Below are positions 27,571-37,818 of a stretch of DNA of 64,000 bases, piece by piece. Position 1 is the first letter of the stretch, and each line of letters opens with the position of its first letter. Source of the stretch: Flavobacteriales bacterium (GTDB lineage: Bacteria > Bacteroidota > Bacteroidia > Flavobacteriales_D > Sanyastnellaceae); assembly GCA_016722445.1 (NCBI GenBank), contig JADKIZ010000021.1, forward strand, positions 1-64,000, given 5' to 3'. The position numbers and the translations under genes were made by a program. Below the pieces are notes generated by a model. The model had not been told where the DNA came from, made no database searches, and worked only from the letters and a program-made list of their open reading frames with translations.

Positions 27571-30396
27571 ATGGCTGAATTGCTGAAACAACCTAAAACA
27601 AAAGGAGAGAAGATCAAACCTTTTCCGGTTCTTGATCCCAAGGAATACATCATCATCAAAGGTGCTCGTGTGCACAATTTGAAAAATGTGTCCGTAGCTA
27701 TTCCAAGAGGAAAATTCACAGTCATCACTGGTTTGAGTGGTTCAGGTAAATCCTCATTGGCTTTTGATACATTGTTTGCTGAAGGTCAGCGTCGTTATGT
27801 GGAAAGTCTCAGCAGTTATGCCAGACAATTCCTGGGTCGTTTGGATAAACCAGATGTCGATTCCATCATCGGAATCAGTCCGGCTGTGGCCATTGAACAG
27901 AAAGTGACAAGCCGCACTTCGCGTTCTACGGTCGGCACGTCAACTGAAATCTATGATTATATGAAATTGCTTTTTGCCAGAGTCGGAAGAACTTTTTCTC
28001 CCGTAAGTGGCAAAGAAGTGAAACGCGATAAAGTGGAAGATGTCGTAGAGTTTGTCAAAGGGTTTGATCAGGAAACACGTTTTCTGGTGTTGGCGCCGCT
28101 GGCAAAACAAAAGGAAATAGGCAAAAAGCTGCAGATATTGGTGCAGCAAGGCTTTTCGCGTATTGTTCGGAATGGTGAAATGGTCAATATCGAAGATGTC
28201 ATTTCTCAAGTGAAGTCCAATGATGTGATTTCTATCGTGATCGATCGCATCACTGCCGATCAGGATGAGGAGAATTTATCGCGTTTGGCAGATAGTGTGG
28301 AAAGTGCCTTTTTTGAAGGTCATGGTGAATGTACGCTTTTTGACGTGGATAAAAAGAAGGAACACCATTTCTCAGGAAAATTTGAATTGGATGGAATGAC
28401 CTTCGAAGAGCCTTCCGTGAATCTTTTTACATTCAACAATCCTGTTGGTGCCTGTAAGACTTGCGAGGGTTTTGGAAGCGTAATAGGCATCGATGAAAAT
28501 CTGGTTATGCCCAATAAGAAGTTGAGCGTTTATCAGGATGCCATTGTTTGTTGGAGGGGTGAAGTGATGAGTGAATGGAAAAATCAACTCATCATGAAAG
28601 CACCCAAATTCAATTTTCCCATTCATAAACCCATTGCGGAGTTGAGCAAACAACAATACGATTTGTTGTGGAAAGGAAATGAGCACTTCAGTGGATTGAA
28701 TAATTTTTTCAAATACCTCGAAGCGGAATCTTATAAAATACAATACCGCGTCATGCTGAGCCGCTACCGCGGAAAAACCCGTTGCCCAGAATGTAACGGG
28801 ACAAGATTACGTGGTGATGCGAACTATGTGAAAATTGGAGGCAAATCAATTTCCGAATTGGTAAGCATTTCTATTGATGATTGTCTGGATTTTTACTACA
28901 AACTCAAACTGAATGCGCAGGACGAAAAAATCGCCAAACGCCTTCTCACTGAAATACGGAATCGACTCAAATATCTTACAGATGTTGGACTCGGTTATCT
29001 CACACTGAATCGACTTTCGAATACGCTAAGTGGTGGTGAGTCACAACGTATCAATTTGGCCACTTGTTTGGGAAGTGCCTTGGTGGGTTCGATGTATATC
29101 CTCGATGAGCCGAGTATTGGCTTGCACCCAAGAGATACACAAAGACTTATCGCAGTCCTCAAAAATTTGCGCGATCAGGGTAACACTGTCATCGTGGTAG
29201 AGCATGATGAGGAAATCATGCGTGAAGCTGATCTCATCATTGATATGGGGCCAGAAGCAGGATCGAATGGAGGTCATGTTGTTTATACCGGAACGGTGAA
29301 TGACCTTGCTAAAAATGGTGATACGCTTACTGCAAAATACCTGCGACATGAGTTAAGTGTCGTCAAAAAATCAAGCAGGAAACCGGGTAAAGACAAAATT
29401 ATTATCAAAGGAGCGAGAGAACATTCACTCAAAGACATTGATGTGGAATTTCCATTGCGGTGTTTTACTGTCGTGAGTGATGTGAGCGGCAGTGGCAAAT
29501 CAACACTCATTAGAAATGTCCTCTTTCCAGCATTGGTGAAAGAACTTGGAGGTTTGCCTACGGAAATAGTTGGAGAGTATGATGCCATCGAAGGCGATAT
29601 CAAATCCATTCAAGCTGTTGAGTTTGTCGATCAGAATCCAATCGGAAAATCTTCCAGATCAAATCCTGTGACATATGTGAAAGCGTACGATGAAATAAGG
29701 AATTTATATTCATTGCAAACGCTATCCAAACAACGTGGTTATAAACCTTCGCATTTTAGTTTTAATGTGGAAGGCGGACGTTGTGAAACTTGTGAAGGAG
29801 AAGGACAACAGACGATTTCAATGCAATTCATGGCTGACATCAAATTGCAGTGTGAGGCTTGCAAAAGAAAACGTTTTAAGGAAGAGGTCATCGAAGTTAT
29901 TTATCGGGGTAAAAGCATTAGCGACATCCTTGAAATGACAGTGGATGAAGCCGTAGATTTTTTCTCTCAGGAAAAAGAAAAAACTTCCAATAAAAATATT
30001 GTCGAGAAACTCATCCCACTTCAACAAGTTGGATTGGGTTATGTCGGTCTCGGTCAATCATCTTCTTCGCTCAGTGGAGGAGAGGCGCAACGAATCAAAC
30101 TTGCCTCTTTTCTCACCAAAGGCTCTGCCAACAACCATACATTGTTCATTTTCGATGAACCAACTACAGGTCTTCACTTCCATGATGTGAGAAAATTGTT
30201 GGATTCATTTGAAGCACTCCTTGCAAAAGGACATAGCATCATCGCTATCGAACACAACTTGGATGTCATTCGTTCCGCCGATTGGCTCATCGATATGGGA
30301 CCCGATGGCGGCGACGCTGGTGGAAACGTGGTCTACACCGGAATACCCTCCGGTTGCTCCAAAGCAAAAAAATCCTACACGGGCACTTATTTGTAG
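27571..30396 (+). CDS. uvrA: Excinuclease ABC subunit A
   Basis: A 941-residue UvrA, the damage-recognition ATPase of nucleotide excision repair, which with UvrB scans DNA. Two ABC modules are complete: Walker A GLSGSGKSS (about 54-62) and DVSGSGKST (about 640), signature LSGGES and LSGGEA, Walker B YILDEPSIGLHP and LFIFDEPTTGLHF. Zinc modules: CKTCEGFG with RCPECNGTRL (first), and CETCEGEG with CEACKRKR (second; the usual CEAC.GKR reads CEACKRKR). RRYVESLSSYARQFLGRL and the DKPDVDSI..ISPAVAIEQK segment are diagnostic. Length is normal. It ends 24 bp before a two-hairpin intergenic element. Confidence 0.97.
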   Translation: MAELLKQPKTKGEKIKPFPVLDPKEYIIIKGARVHNLKNVSVAIPRGKFTVITGLSGSGKSSLAFDTLFAEGQRRYVESLSSYARQFLGRLDKPDVDSIIGISPAVAIEQKVTSRTSRSTVGTSTEIYDYMKLLFARVGRTFSPVSGKEVKRDKVEDVVEFVKGFDQETRFLVLAPLAKQKEIGKKLQILVQQGFSRIVRNGEMVNIEDVISQVKSNDVISIVIDRITADQDEENLSRLADSVESAFFEGHGECTLFDVDKKKEHHFSGKFELDGMTFEEPSVNLFTFNNPVGACKTCEGFGSVIGIDENLVMPNKKLSVYQDAIVCWRGEVMSEWKNQLIMKAPKFNFPIHKPIAELSKQQYDLLWKGNEHFSGLNNFFKYLEAESYKIQYRVMLSRYRGKTRCPECNGTRLRGDANYVKIGGKSISELVSISIDDCLDFYYKLKLNAQDEKIAKRLLTEIRNRLKYLTDVGLGYLTLNRLSNTLSGGESQRINLATCLGSALVGSMYILDEPSIGLHPRDTQRLIAVLKNLRDQGNTVIVVEHDEEIMREADLIIDMGPEAGSNGGHVVYTGTVNDLAKNGDTLTAKYLRHELSVVKKSSRKPGKDKIIIKGAREHSLKDIDVEFPLRCFTVVSDVSGSGKSTLIRNVLFPALVKELGGLPTEIVGEYDAIEGDIKSIQAVEFVDQNPIGKSSRSNPVTYVKAYDEIRNLYSLQTLSKQRGYKPSHFSFNVEGGRCETCEGEGQQTISMQFMADIKLQCEACKRKRFKEEVIEVIYRGKSISDILEMTVDEAVDFFSQEKEKTSNKNIVEKLIPLQQVGLGYVGLGQSSSSLSGGEAQRIKLASFLTKGSANNHTLFIFDEPTTGLHFHDVRKLLDSFEALLAKGHSIIAIEHNLDVIRSADWLIDMGPDGGDAGGNVVYTGIPSGCSKAKKSYTGTYL

Positions 30397-30420
30397 ACCC
30401 TCACTTTTCTTCTTGACATT

Positions 30421-31062
30421 ACCTCGGGCACACCGGCCTCGCGTAGCGAGGCCGGCCTATTTTCCCCAATATGCTCGTCATTCTTCTTCGCGTAAGCGAA
30501 GAAGAACCTACGTTCACATCGTCTCAATCCAAAACTCTTCCGAGAAAAGCCTTCTCCCTTATCCTGCCAACACATTCATTTCGATCATTTGCCGCACGCG
30601 TAAGCGAAGAAGAACCTACGTTCACATCACCTCAATCCAAAACTCTTCCGAGAAAAGCCTTCTCCCTTATCCTGCCATCTCATTCATTTCGATCATTTGC
30701 CGCACGCGTAAGCGAAGAAGAACCTACGTTCACATCATCTCGATCCAAAACTCTTCCGAGAAAAGCCTTCTCCCTTATCCTGCCATCTCATTCATTTCGA
30801 TCATTTGCCGCACGCGTAAGCGAAGAAGAACCTACGTTCACATCATCTCGATCCAAAACTCTTCCGAGAAAAGCCTTCTCCCTTATCCTGCCATCTCATT
30901 CATTTCGATCATTTGCCGCACGCGTAAGCGAAGAAGAACCTACGTTCACATCATCTCGATCCAAAACTCTTCCGAGAAAAGCCTTCTCCCTTATCCTGCC
31001 ATCTCATTCATTTCGATCATTTGCCGCACGCGTAAGCGAAGAAGAACCTACGTTCACGCTAT
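30421..31062. repeat. Two-hairpin intergenic element, locus 2, with exact 108-bp tandem array
   Basis: Hairpin A at 30433-30455: CCGGCCTCGC/GCGAGGCCGG, 10-bp perfect stem, loop GTA. After a linker TATTTTCCCC ... CGTCATTC, hairpin B at 30481-30506: perfect 11-bp stem TTCTTCTTCGC/GCGAAGAAGAA, loop GTAA, followed by CCTACGTTCAC. Hairpin cores (GTAAGCGAAGAAGAACC) recur at 30492, 30600, 30708, 30816, 30924 and 31032, every interval exactly 108 bp. Intervening sequence is nearly identical between copies, so amplification is recent. Since 108 is a multiple of 3, long reading frames cross the array on the plus strand, but they are repeats, not genes. No gene lies between 30397 and 31278. Confidence 0.88.
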
Positions 31063-31200
31063 TTCAATCCAAAATTCTAGTGCAAAAAGTTTTACTTCTT
31101 GCTTACAAGCCTTTGTTTGTGGAAAAACCTTTTCTATCATCCCATGTAGGAATCAGATATTCCAACATATTGAGGTTAAAATGAATTTTATGCAAACGTA

Positions 31201-31229
31201 TTGTTTATGTTAGTCCAGTATTAAATTTG
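31201..31229 (+). promoter_or_regulatory. Candidate promoter of the T9SS gene at 31279
   Basis: TTG (31201-31203), 18 bp, then TAAATTTG (31222-31229), matching the Bacteroidota TTG/TAnnTTTG arrangement and predicting a leader of about 44 nt. Confidence 0.45.
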
Positions 31230-31278
31230 AACAAACCTGCATTCGTTCTAAATTGTTGATGCGTATCGATTCTCGTTT

Positions 31279-33630
31279 ATGAATATGATTTATTTGAAAA
31301 AACTTACTGCCTTTATCCTGACTTGCATGCTGACATCAAAGTTGACTGCCCAGTGTGCCGAAGGTCAGATTACATGGAGCATGAATGTTTATACTGATCC
31401 GTGGGGTTATGAAACATATTGGGAGCTTGTTCCCGGTACCAATGCCTGTGGCGATGGGACGATTGTTTGGGGAAGCAATCTCGAAGCAGTCGGGTGCACA
31501 GGTGGTGGCGAAGCCAATGCATATGGAACGGATACATCTTATCCTTCTAATGCTGTCGTACAAGTTACCGATGTTTGTTTAACCGAAGGTGAATTCTATA
31601 CACTCTACTTCGTAGATGATTGGGGTGATGGTGGTCTTTATTTCGAACTTTTTGAAAATGGCTCCTTCTCCGGTTTTTATGCTGGTTCTGGGATTGGTAA
31701 TGCATGGACTTTTCAAGCCGGAAACTCTTTCTTAGGGGAACATGATAGTCCTTGTAATGCAATGGAAATCACTCCAGGCGGGAATACTGCTGTTGATCTG
31801 AGCAATGTCGATTGTTATACTCAAGTTGTAGAAGCTCATGCTCCACAAGGGAATTGTCAGGCCGCTGGTGTTTGGTGTCCAGATGATGTGAACAGAACAG
31901 TTTGGGCGAAATTCACTGTGCCTGATGAAGGTGCATATGAAATTTCAACCGTACACAACGGCACCATCATCAACACGCAACTTGCTGTCTGGCTCGCTGA
32001 AGAATGTAATGATATGGCTTCTTTCATTTACATCGCCGGCAATGATGATTTTATTGGCGATAGTGAAGTGCCTGTCTGTAACGCCATACCACCTTCTTGC
32101 GTGGATCAAGGTTCTGCTGCTTTCTTGAATGTGATCAATACTTATCCTTCATGTTGTGAAACGGGTTGGGATGAAGCATGTCAAACATTGTATGATCAAC
32201 TTTCAACTACATGTGCCGTTCTTCCTCAAACCTGCGATTATATCCTGGAAGGTTATGATACATATGGTGATGGCTGGAATGGTTGCTACATCATCGTTAC
32301 CATTGATGGTGTGCCAACTGAATATTCGCTCACAGAAGGTAATTATGCGCTGTGGTCATTGCCTGTCGCAAGTGGCAGCCAATTGTCCATTGAATTTGTT
32401 GCTGCAGATTGGCCAGAAGAGGTGTATGTGGTACTCAAACATCCGGATGGTGTTCCTCTTTTGTTTGTTCAAGCGATTACTGTTGATCCAATGTTATATA
32501 ATGATGTGGTAAATTGTAATGGTTTCCCTTGGTACAATCCGCAATCTTCAAGATGTTATACCAATTGTCTTCCAGCTGGAACAACCTGTTACGTTCAAAT
32601 AGACGGTTATGATTCTCAGATCGGACAAATTGTTCTTTCTGTAAAACCCTATGAACAACCGGGAACAACCAACGTGATTATTCAGGATGTGCTCTGTCCT
32701 GTTGGTGTTGGATTGGACCCGGAAGGAATGATCCTTCCAAATGTCACGGGATGGGGATTGAACTACGAAACGACTTGGACAGGTCCAGACGGTTTTGAAT
32801 CACAGGCTTATTTTTTGGAAAATATCCCTCCGGGTGAATATGAATATCACGCTCAAGATTTTTGTGGAAATGTAATCGATGAAATTTTTGTCGTTCAAGG
32901 CCCGGAACCTTTTGCGCTGACAGGTACTGCTGAACCAACTTGTCCTGATGATCACAACGGCAGTGTGTCTTTTACTGCTGCCGGTGGTACGCAACCTTAT
33001 GAATACGTATGGATGTATCCTGATTCTTCTTTGCATGAAGGCGTTATGCAATCTGATCTTTATGCGGGCACTTATGAATTGATCCTCGCAGATGTAAATG
33101 GTTGTCTGATTACACTTCCAATGATCGTAGAAGGATTACCAGAACCTGAGTTTTCTCTTGGAGAAGATCTCTTGGTTTGCAATGATTTCGATCTGATGTT
33201 GTCCGGTCCTCCTGGTGAAAATTACCTCTGGTCAAGTGGTGAAACCCAACAGTCTCTGATTGTTTCTGGAGAATCGTATGGGGAAGGTATTCATGAATTC
33301 AGTTTATTGGTCACGAATGATGAAGGCTGTTCTTACGCCGATACCATCGCCATTCAAGTCATCGAGTGTGTGAATATCCTCGAAGAGTCAATGAGCAGTA
33401 TCTCCATGTTTCCTGTCCCTGCGGATGCCGTTTTGATGGTGAATGACATTCCAGAATCCGCGGAAAGTATATCTATCATAAATGCAACTGGTCAAACAGT
33501 CTTGAGTGTAAAAACTGGCATGAGAAAACAAATTTCTTTGGATACTGTGGGGCTTCCCAATGGTGTTTACTTTTTATCCATTGATGGTGTACATCATCGC
33601 ATCACCAAACAATTCACCATCATCCACTGA
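31279..33630 (+). CDS. Large secreted T9SS type A sorting-domain protein
   Basis: A 783-residue protein with a signal peptide (MNMIYLKKLTAFILTCMLTSKLTAQ). The mature part contains repeated beta-rich modules with paired Asp/Gly motifs (YFVDDWGDGGLYFELFENG; GYDTYGDGWNGCYIIVTIDG), typical of Ca-binding beta-sandwich modules in Bacteroidota extracellular proteins, then a SprB/PKD-like repeat (EPTCPDDHNGSVSFTAAGGTQPYEYVW) and another with NYLWSSGETQQSL. It ends with a type A C-terminal domain (ISMFPVPADAVLMVNDI ... LPNGVYFLSIDGVHHRITKQFTI). Likely exported by T9SS and anchored or released at the surface. The next gene follows after 16 bp, so both are probably cotranscribed. No enzyme domain was recognised. 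Confidence 0.85.
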   Translation: MNMIYLKKLTAFILTCMLTSKLTAQCAEGQITWSMNVYTDPWGYETYWELVPGTNACGDGTIVWGSNLEAVGCTGGGEANAYGTDTSYPSNAVVQVTDVCLTEGEFYTLYFVDDWGDGGLYFELFENGSFSGFYAGSGIGNAWTFQAGNSFLGEHDSPCNAMEITPGGNTAVDLSNVDCYTQVVEAHAPQGNCQAAGVWCPDDVNRTVWAKFTVPDEGAYEISTVHNGTIINTQLAVWLAEECNDMASFIYIAGNDDFIGDSEVPVCNAIPPSCVDQGSAAFLNVINTYPSCCETGWDEACQTLYDQLSTTCAVLPQTCDYILEGYDTYGDGWNGCYIIVTIDGVPTEYSLTEGNYALWSLPVASGSQLSIEFVAADWPEEVYVVLKHPDGVPLLFVQAITVDPMLYNDVVNCNGFPWYNPQSSRCYTNCLPAGTTCYVQIDGYDSQIGQIVLSVKPYEQPGTTNVIIQDVLCPVGVGLDPEGMILPNVTGWGLNYETTWTGPDGFESQAYFLENIPPGEYEYHAQDFCGNVIDEIFVVQGPEPFALTGTAEPTCPDDHNGSVSFTAAGGTQPYEYVWMYPDSSLHEGVMQSDLYAGTYELILADVNGCLITLPMIVEGLPEPEFSLGEDLLVCNDFDLMLSGPPGENYLWSSGETQQSLIVSGESYGEGIHEFSLLVTNDEGCSYADTIAIQVIECVNILEESMSSISMFPVPADAVLMVNDIPESAESISIINATGQTVLSVKTGMRKQISLDTVGLPNGVYFLSIDGVHHRITKQFTIIH

Positions 33631-33646
33631 TTAATCACTACAAAAT

Positions 33647-36600
33647 ATGTATCAAAAGTTTTTTTGTCAAATGAATATGAAGGTCATCACCTTGATGTGG
33701 ATTGTCGTTTGTGGACATCAGAGTCTATTCGCGCAATTGCTCATCAACGAAGTACAGGTAACCAATTTGAACACCATACAGGATGAAGATGGTGAATACG
33801 AGGACTGGTTTGAATTATATAATCAGGGTGCTACATCAATTAATCTAAGTGATTATTATGTATCCGATCGTGAAGGACCTGACAATGACTGGCAATTGCC
33901 GAATACGATACTTTCTCCCGGAGAGCAAGTTCTTGTTTTTGCTTCAGGAAAAGACAGATGGGGAGCGAGCATGATCATTGATCACATGGAAGTGCCTGTT
34001 TACCCTTGGAATTGGTGGACATACCTTGCACCGTTATCTCAACCTAATCCAAATTGGAATGAAGTTGGATTCGATGATAGCGGTTGGGGCTCGGGTCCTG
34101 GTGGAATTGGTTTTGGTGATGGTGATGATGGAACCGATCTCGGGGGCGGCTTCTTATCTGTTTATTGTCGAACAACATTTAACCTGACCGATCCGAATGA
34201 CGTTGGTTTCATGGTGCTCAATGTAGATTATGACGACGCGTTTGTGTGTTATCTGAATGGGGTGGAAATCGCTAGAGCGAATATTGGAACTGCAGGTGTT
34301 GAACCATCCTACAATACGCCTGCTGCAGAAGGTCATGAAGCTTTGATCTATCAAGGTGTCGTTCCTGAAAATATCATCATCGATTATGCTGCATTTGCAG
34401 GTGCTCTTCTCGCAGGTGAAAATGTCATCGCTATGCAAATTCACAATACCGATATCACATCAAGCGATTTGACGGGAAGTATTTATGTGCTTTTAGGCAT
34501 GGCTAGTCCGAACATTCAAACCGAAATCACTCCGGATTGGATCAATTATATACCACCTCTCAATCATACAAGTTTTGGACTCAGTGCAGGTGAAACTTTG
34601 TACCTGAAAAATGCTTCTGGTACAGTGATCGACAACAGGGTAATTGATCCTATGCAATCTGACCACTCACTTCGCAGATCCACTGACGGAAACTCTTTCT
34701 GGTGTTTGTCAGATACTCCTTCACCGGGTCAACCAAACGGTGGTCAGTGCTATTCCGCATATGAACCTGCTCCACTGTTCAGTGTTGAAAGTGGCGTCTT
34801 TAATGCTCCTGTATTCATCACCTTATCGAGTCCTAATCCAGATGCAAACATTTATCTGACATTCGATGGCAGTGTACCGGATGAAAATGATGTATTGTAT
34901 ACAGCAGGATTCCCGGTGTCCGGCTCTGTGGTTGTATCAGCTCGTGCCTATGGTTTGAATTCACTTCCATCACCGGTGGAAAAAAATACATACCTCATCA
35001 ATGAAACTGAAATTGGAATTCCAGTTGTTAGCGTCTCTACTGATCCTGATAACCTATGGGATCCTGTTACCGGTATTCACGTTTTTGGTCCACCAGATTA
35101 TGACCCAGGCGTACCATACTTCGGAGCGAATTTTTGGGAAGATTGGGAACGTACTGCCTACATGGAGTACTTTGATGGGAATCATGTCAAACAAGTGGAA
35201 GGACCGGTTGGCGTTAAGATTCATGGAGGATGGAGCAGGAGTCAGGTACAAAAAAGTTTAAGACTTCAGGCTAAAGGAAAATATGGAATGGAGTCCATCG
35301 ACTATCCATTGATAGCTGATAAACCTTATATTGATTCTTACAAAGGATTTAACTTGAGAAATGGTGGTAATGCTTATGGTGATGTTCGTTTTCATGAAGC
35401 ATTGGTCGAAAGAACGCTACGGAATACTCACGCAGATTATATGGCTTATGCCCCAGCGATAGTTTTTCTCAATGGAGAATATTGGGGTTATATGGAAATC
35501 CGTGAAAATTTGGATCAACATTTTGTCGCCAATAATCATGATGTAGGCTCTTCTGATGTAACTGTAGTTAGTGCAAATTATTTGGGATTTAATGTCATTA
35601 GCGGAGATCCAACAAGCTTTTTTGATTTACATGAGTTTGCAACTTCAAATGATCCGAATGCCTCAGATTACTACGATGAAATTGCTTCAAGGCTTGACGT
35701 CGATAATTATACCGACTACATCATCGCAGAGACTTATTGGGCCAATGGTGATTGGAGCAATGGATATCAAAACAACACCAAGCTATGGCATGATGATCGT
35801 CCCGGTGGTAAATGGAGGTTTATGTTGATGGATATGGATTTTGGAATGGGATTGGCTGGACCATCACCCAATGATGATTATATCAATGCAGCTGGTGGTG
35901 ATGGCTTTCTTACCGATCAATTGTTCGATGCATTCATTCAGAATGATGTCTTCAGAAATTATTTCATCAACAGATATGCTGATCTCATCAATACTGAGTT
36001 TCAGATTGACAAAGTCACCGCTATGGCATATGAGATGCGTGATGAGGTAGTACCAGTTTTTCAACGACACGCGTTGCGTTGGGGTGCATATGGAGATGCT
36101 TTGAATTCAACTTTAGAGGCGCGTTTGGATTGGGCAGAACTTCGTGTGCAGGGTGGAAGAGATGTCGTTCAAAATCACTTCGGACTACCTGAACAAGTGG
36201 ATATCACTTTGGATGTATTGCCAGCCGGCGCTGGAAGAATTCATATCAGTACCATTGAACCTGGTGAGGTGGAGTATCCATGGACTGGTGTCTACTTCAA
36301 TGGAAATCCTGTGAGAATTACAGCTTATGAAAATCCGGGATATTCTTTCAGCCATTGGTTGGCAAATGGTCTCTTTACTTCAAACAACTCAACCCGTGAA
36401 CATGTCTTGAACTTTACCGAGGACCTCACCTTCACAGCTGTTTTCACTGGAAGTGCAACTGTCAATCCTGTTTCTGTCACTGAGTTGATGTTCCATCCGG
36501 ATAGTCAAAACAGCTCTGGTGATTGGATCGAATTACACAACAATGCCAATGTGGCCATCAATATCGGTGGTTGGAAAGTGAAAGATTCTAATCACTTCAA

Positions 36601-37690
36601 CGTATATGAATTTCCGGAGAATACTTTTATCGGTGCCAATGAATACATTGTGGTGGCCAGCGATGTTGCTGCCTTTACAACGATCTATCCTGATGTTACC
36701 AGTGTATATGGTCCTATGGTATTTTCTTTTGGAAATAATGCGGATGAGGTTTATCTTTTGAAACAGAATGGAGAAACAATCATTGGATTTACTTATTCTG
36801 ATCAAGATGGTTATGATCTGCTTTGTTCTTCGGGATGCGGACATAGTCGTGGACACAGCACATCATCATCCAATTATCAATCTTCAGAGTGGTTTTTGGA
36901 ATGTGAAAATGGTAGTCCTGGACTGCCTTATACTTCATGCTGGTATCCCGTGATTTTGTCTGAAGTCAATTATAATTCCAGCACATCTGATGATGCCGGC
37001 GATTGGATTGAATTGCACAATGGAACAGGAAACAATATCGACATCAGTAATTGGTTCATCCGCGATGACAATGACAACACCTATACTGTTCCTTCTGGCA
37101 CCATACTCGAAGCGGATGAGTATTTGGTTATTGCATCGAACACATTGGGTTTTTCAGCGGTATATCCGATCACAGAAAATTATATCGGACCATCCAATAT
37201 TTCATTCGGAAATGGTGGTGACATGATCAAAATTTACAATGCAGAAAATGTGTTGCAAGTGTCCATGACTTATCGCAATACTGCGCCTTGGACCTACCTT
37301 GCTGACGGCATGGGTTATACCCTCGAGTTTGTTGAAACGTCGCAAGCACCATGCGTTTACACAAATTGGTTTGCCGGATGTGAGTTGGGATCTCCTGCGA
37401 GGTCTTACGACTCCGCTTGTGCCCCGCTTGTTAGTGTAAAGGAATCTTCTCCTGCTACGGCTTCGATTTATCCGAACCCTGCCGCTGGAATCATCTCACT
37501 GGACAATCAGAATAAAATGTGGCAGTCGGTTCGCGTCTGTGATATGCAAGGAAATATCATCACCGATCAATCGCTTACTGGAATTGGATTTTGGCAATAT
37601 GATGTTACTTCTCTTGCCTCTGGTATTTATATGGTTCAGCTCTTTGCAGACAATCATCAACAAAGTTTGGTGAGATTGGTGGTGGAGTAA
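33647..37690 (+). CDS. CotH-kinase and lamin-tail domain T9SS protein
   Basis: A 1347-residue secreted protein; ATG codons at 33647 or 33677 are possible, the latter giving a tidy signal peptide MKVITLMWIVVCGHQSLFAQ. Domains: lamin-tail domain 1 (about 30-95, LLINEVQVTN ... EDWFELYNQG), a beta-sandwich region, a chitobiase-type domain (about 375-440, FNAPVFITLSSPNPDANIYLTFDG), CotH kinase-like domain (about 455-800; KIHGGWSRSQVQKSLRL, FLNGEYWGYMEIRENLDQHF, GGKWRFMLMDMDFGMG, the latter matching the family's acidic metal motif), lamin-tail domains 2 and 3 (SVTELMFHPDSQNSSGDWIELHN; LSEVNYNSSTSDDAGDWIELHN) and a T9SS C-terminal domain (SIYPNPAAGIISLDN). CotH proteins are atypical kinases that can phosphorylate secreted proteins; activity here is inferred. 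Confidence 0.9.
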   Translation: MYQKFFCQMNMKVITLMWIVVCGHQSLFAQLLINEVQVTNLNTIQDEDGEYEDWFELYNQGATSINLSDYYVSDREGPDNDWQLPNTILSPGEQVLVFASGKDRWGASMIIDHMEVPVYPWNWWTYLAPLSQPNPNWNEVGFDDSGWGSGPGGIGFGDGDDGTDLGGGFLSVYCRTTFNLTDPNDVGFMVLNVDYDDAFVCYLNGVEIARANIGTAGVEPSYNTPAAEGHEALIYQGVVPENIIIDYAAFAGALLAGENVIAMQIHNTDITSSDLTGSIYVLLGMASPNIQTEITPDWINYIPPLNHTSFGLSAGETLYLKNASGTVIDNRVIDPMQSDHSLRRSTDGNSFWCLSDTPSPGQPNGGQCYSAYEPAPLFSVESGVFNAPVFITLSSPNPDANIYLTFDGSVPDENDVLYTAGFPVSGSVVVSARAYGLNSLPSPVEKNTYLINETEIGIPVVSVSTDPDNLWDPVTGIHVFGPPDYDPGVPYFGANFWEDWERTAYMEYFDGNHVKQVEGPVGVKIHGGWSRSQVQKSLRLQAKGKYGMESIDYPLIADKPYIDSYKGFNLRNGGNAYGDVRFHEALVERTLRNTHADYMAYAPAIVFLNGEYWGYMEIRENLDQHFVANNHDVGSSDVTVVSANYLGFNVISGDPTSFFDLHEFATSNDPNASDYYDEIASRLDVDNYTDYIIAETYWANGDWSNGYQNNTKLWHDDRPGGKWRFMLMDMDFGMGLAGPSPNDDYINAAGGDGFLTDQLFDAFIQNDVFRNYFINRYADLINTEFQIDKVTAMAYEMRDEVVPVFQRHALRWGAYGDALNSTLEARLDWAELRVQGGRDVVQNHFGLPEQVDITLDVLPAGAGRIHISTIEPGEVEYPWTGVYFNGNPVRITAYENPGYSFSHWLANGLFTSNNSTREHVLNFTEDLTFTAVFTGSATVNPVSVTELMFHPDSQNSSGDWIELHNNANVAINIGGWKVKDSNHFNVYEFPENTFIGANEYIVVASDVAAFTTIYPDVTSVYGPMVFSFGNNADEVYLLKQNGETIIGFTYSDQDGYDLLCSSGCGHSRGHSTSSSNYQSSEWFLECENGSPGLPYTSCWYPVILSEVNYNSSTSDDAGDWIELHNGTGNNIDISNWFIRDDNDNTYTVPSGTILEADEYLVIASNTLGFSAVYPITENYIGPSNISFGNGGDMIKIYNAENVLQVSMTYRNTAPWTYLADGMGYTLEFVETSQAPCVYTNWFAGCELGSPARSYDSACAPLVSVKESSPATASIYPNPAAGIISLDNQNKMWQSVRVCDMQGNIITDQSLTGIGFWQYDVTSLASGIYMVQLFADNHQQSLVRLVVE

Positions 37691-37729
37691 TAATCAACAT
37701 CAATTCTGCTTGAGCAGACAAATCGTAAA

Positions 37730-37773
37730 AAAAAAATGGCTCAAAATGATCTAACATTTTGAGCCATTTTTTT
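37730..37773. terminator. Bidirectional rho-independent terminator
   Basis: An 18-bp inverted repeat (arms 37731-37748 and 37755-37772, core ATGGCTCAAAATG, loop ATCTAA) with A and T runs on both sides lies between convergent genes ending at 37690 (plus) and 37819 (minus). It suits termination in both directions. Confidence 0.85.
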
Positions 37774-37818
37774 ACATGTTCATGCCAGAAGATGGCTTCT
37801 TCATTCAATCATCGGTAT

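Noticed and set aside
30433..30455. Hairpin after uvrA as a simple terminator
   Set aside because: No T tract follows; the same arrangement recurs at two other loci as part of a larger element, though a role in termination cannot be excluded.
30209..31213. Long reading frames over the 108-bp repeats
   Set aside because: They exist only because 108 is a multiple of three; part overlaps the end of uvrA and the peptides are pure repeats.
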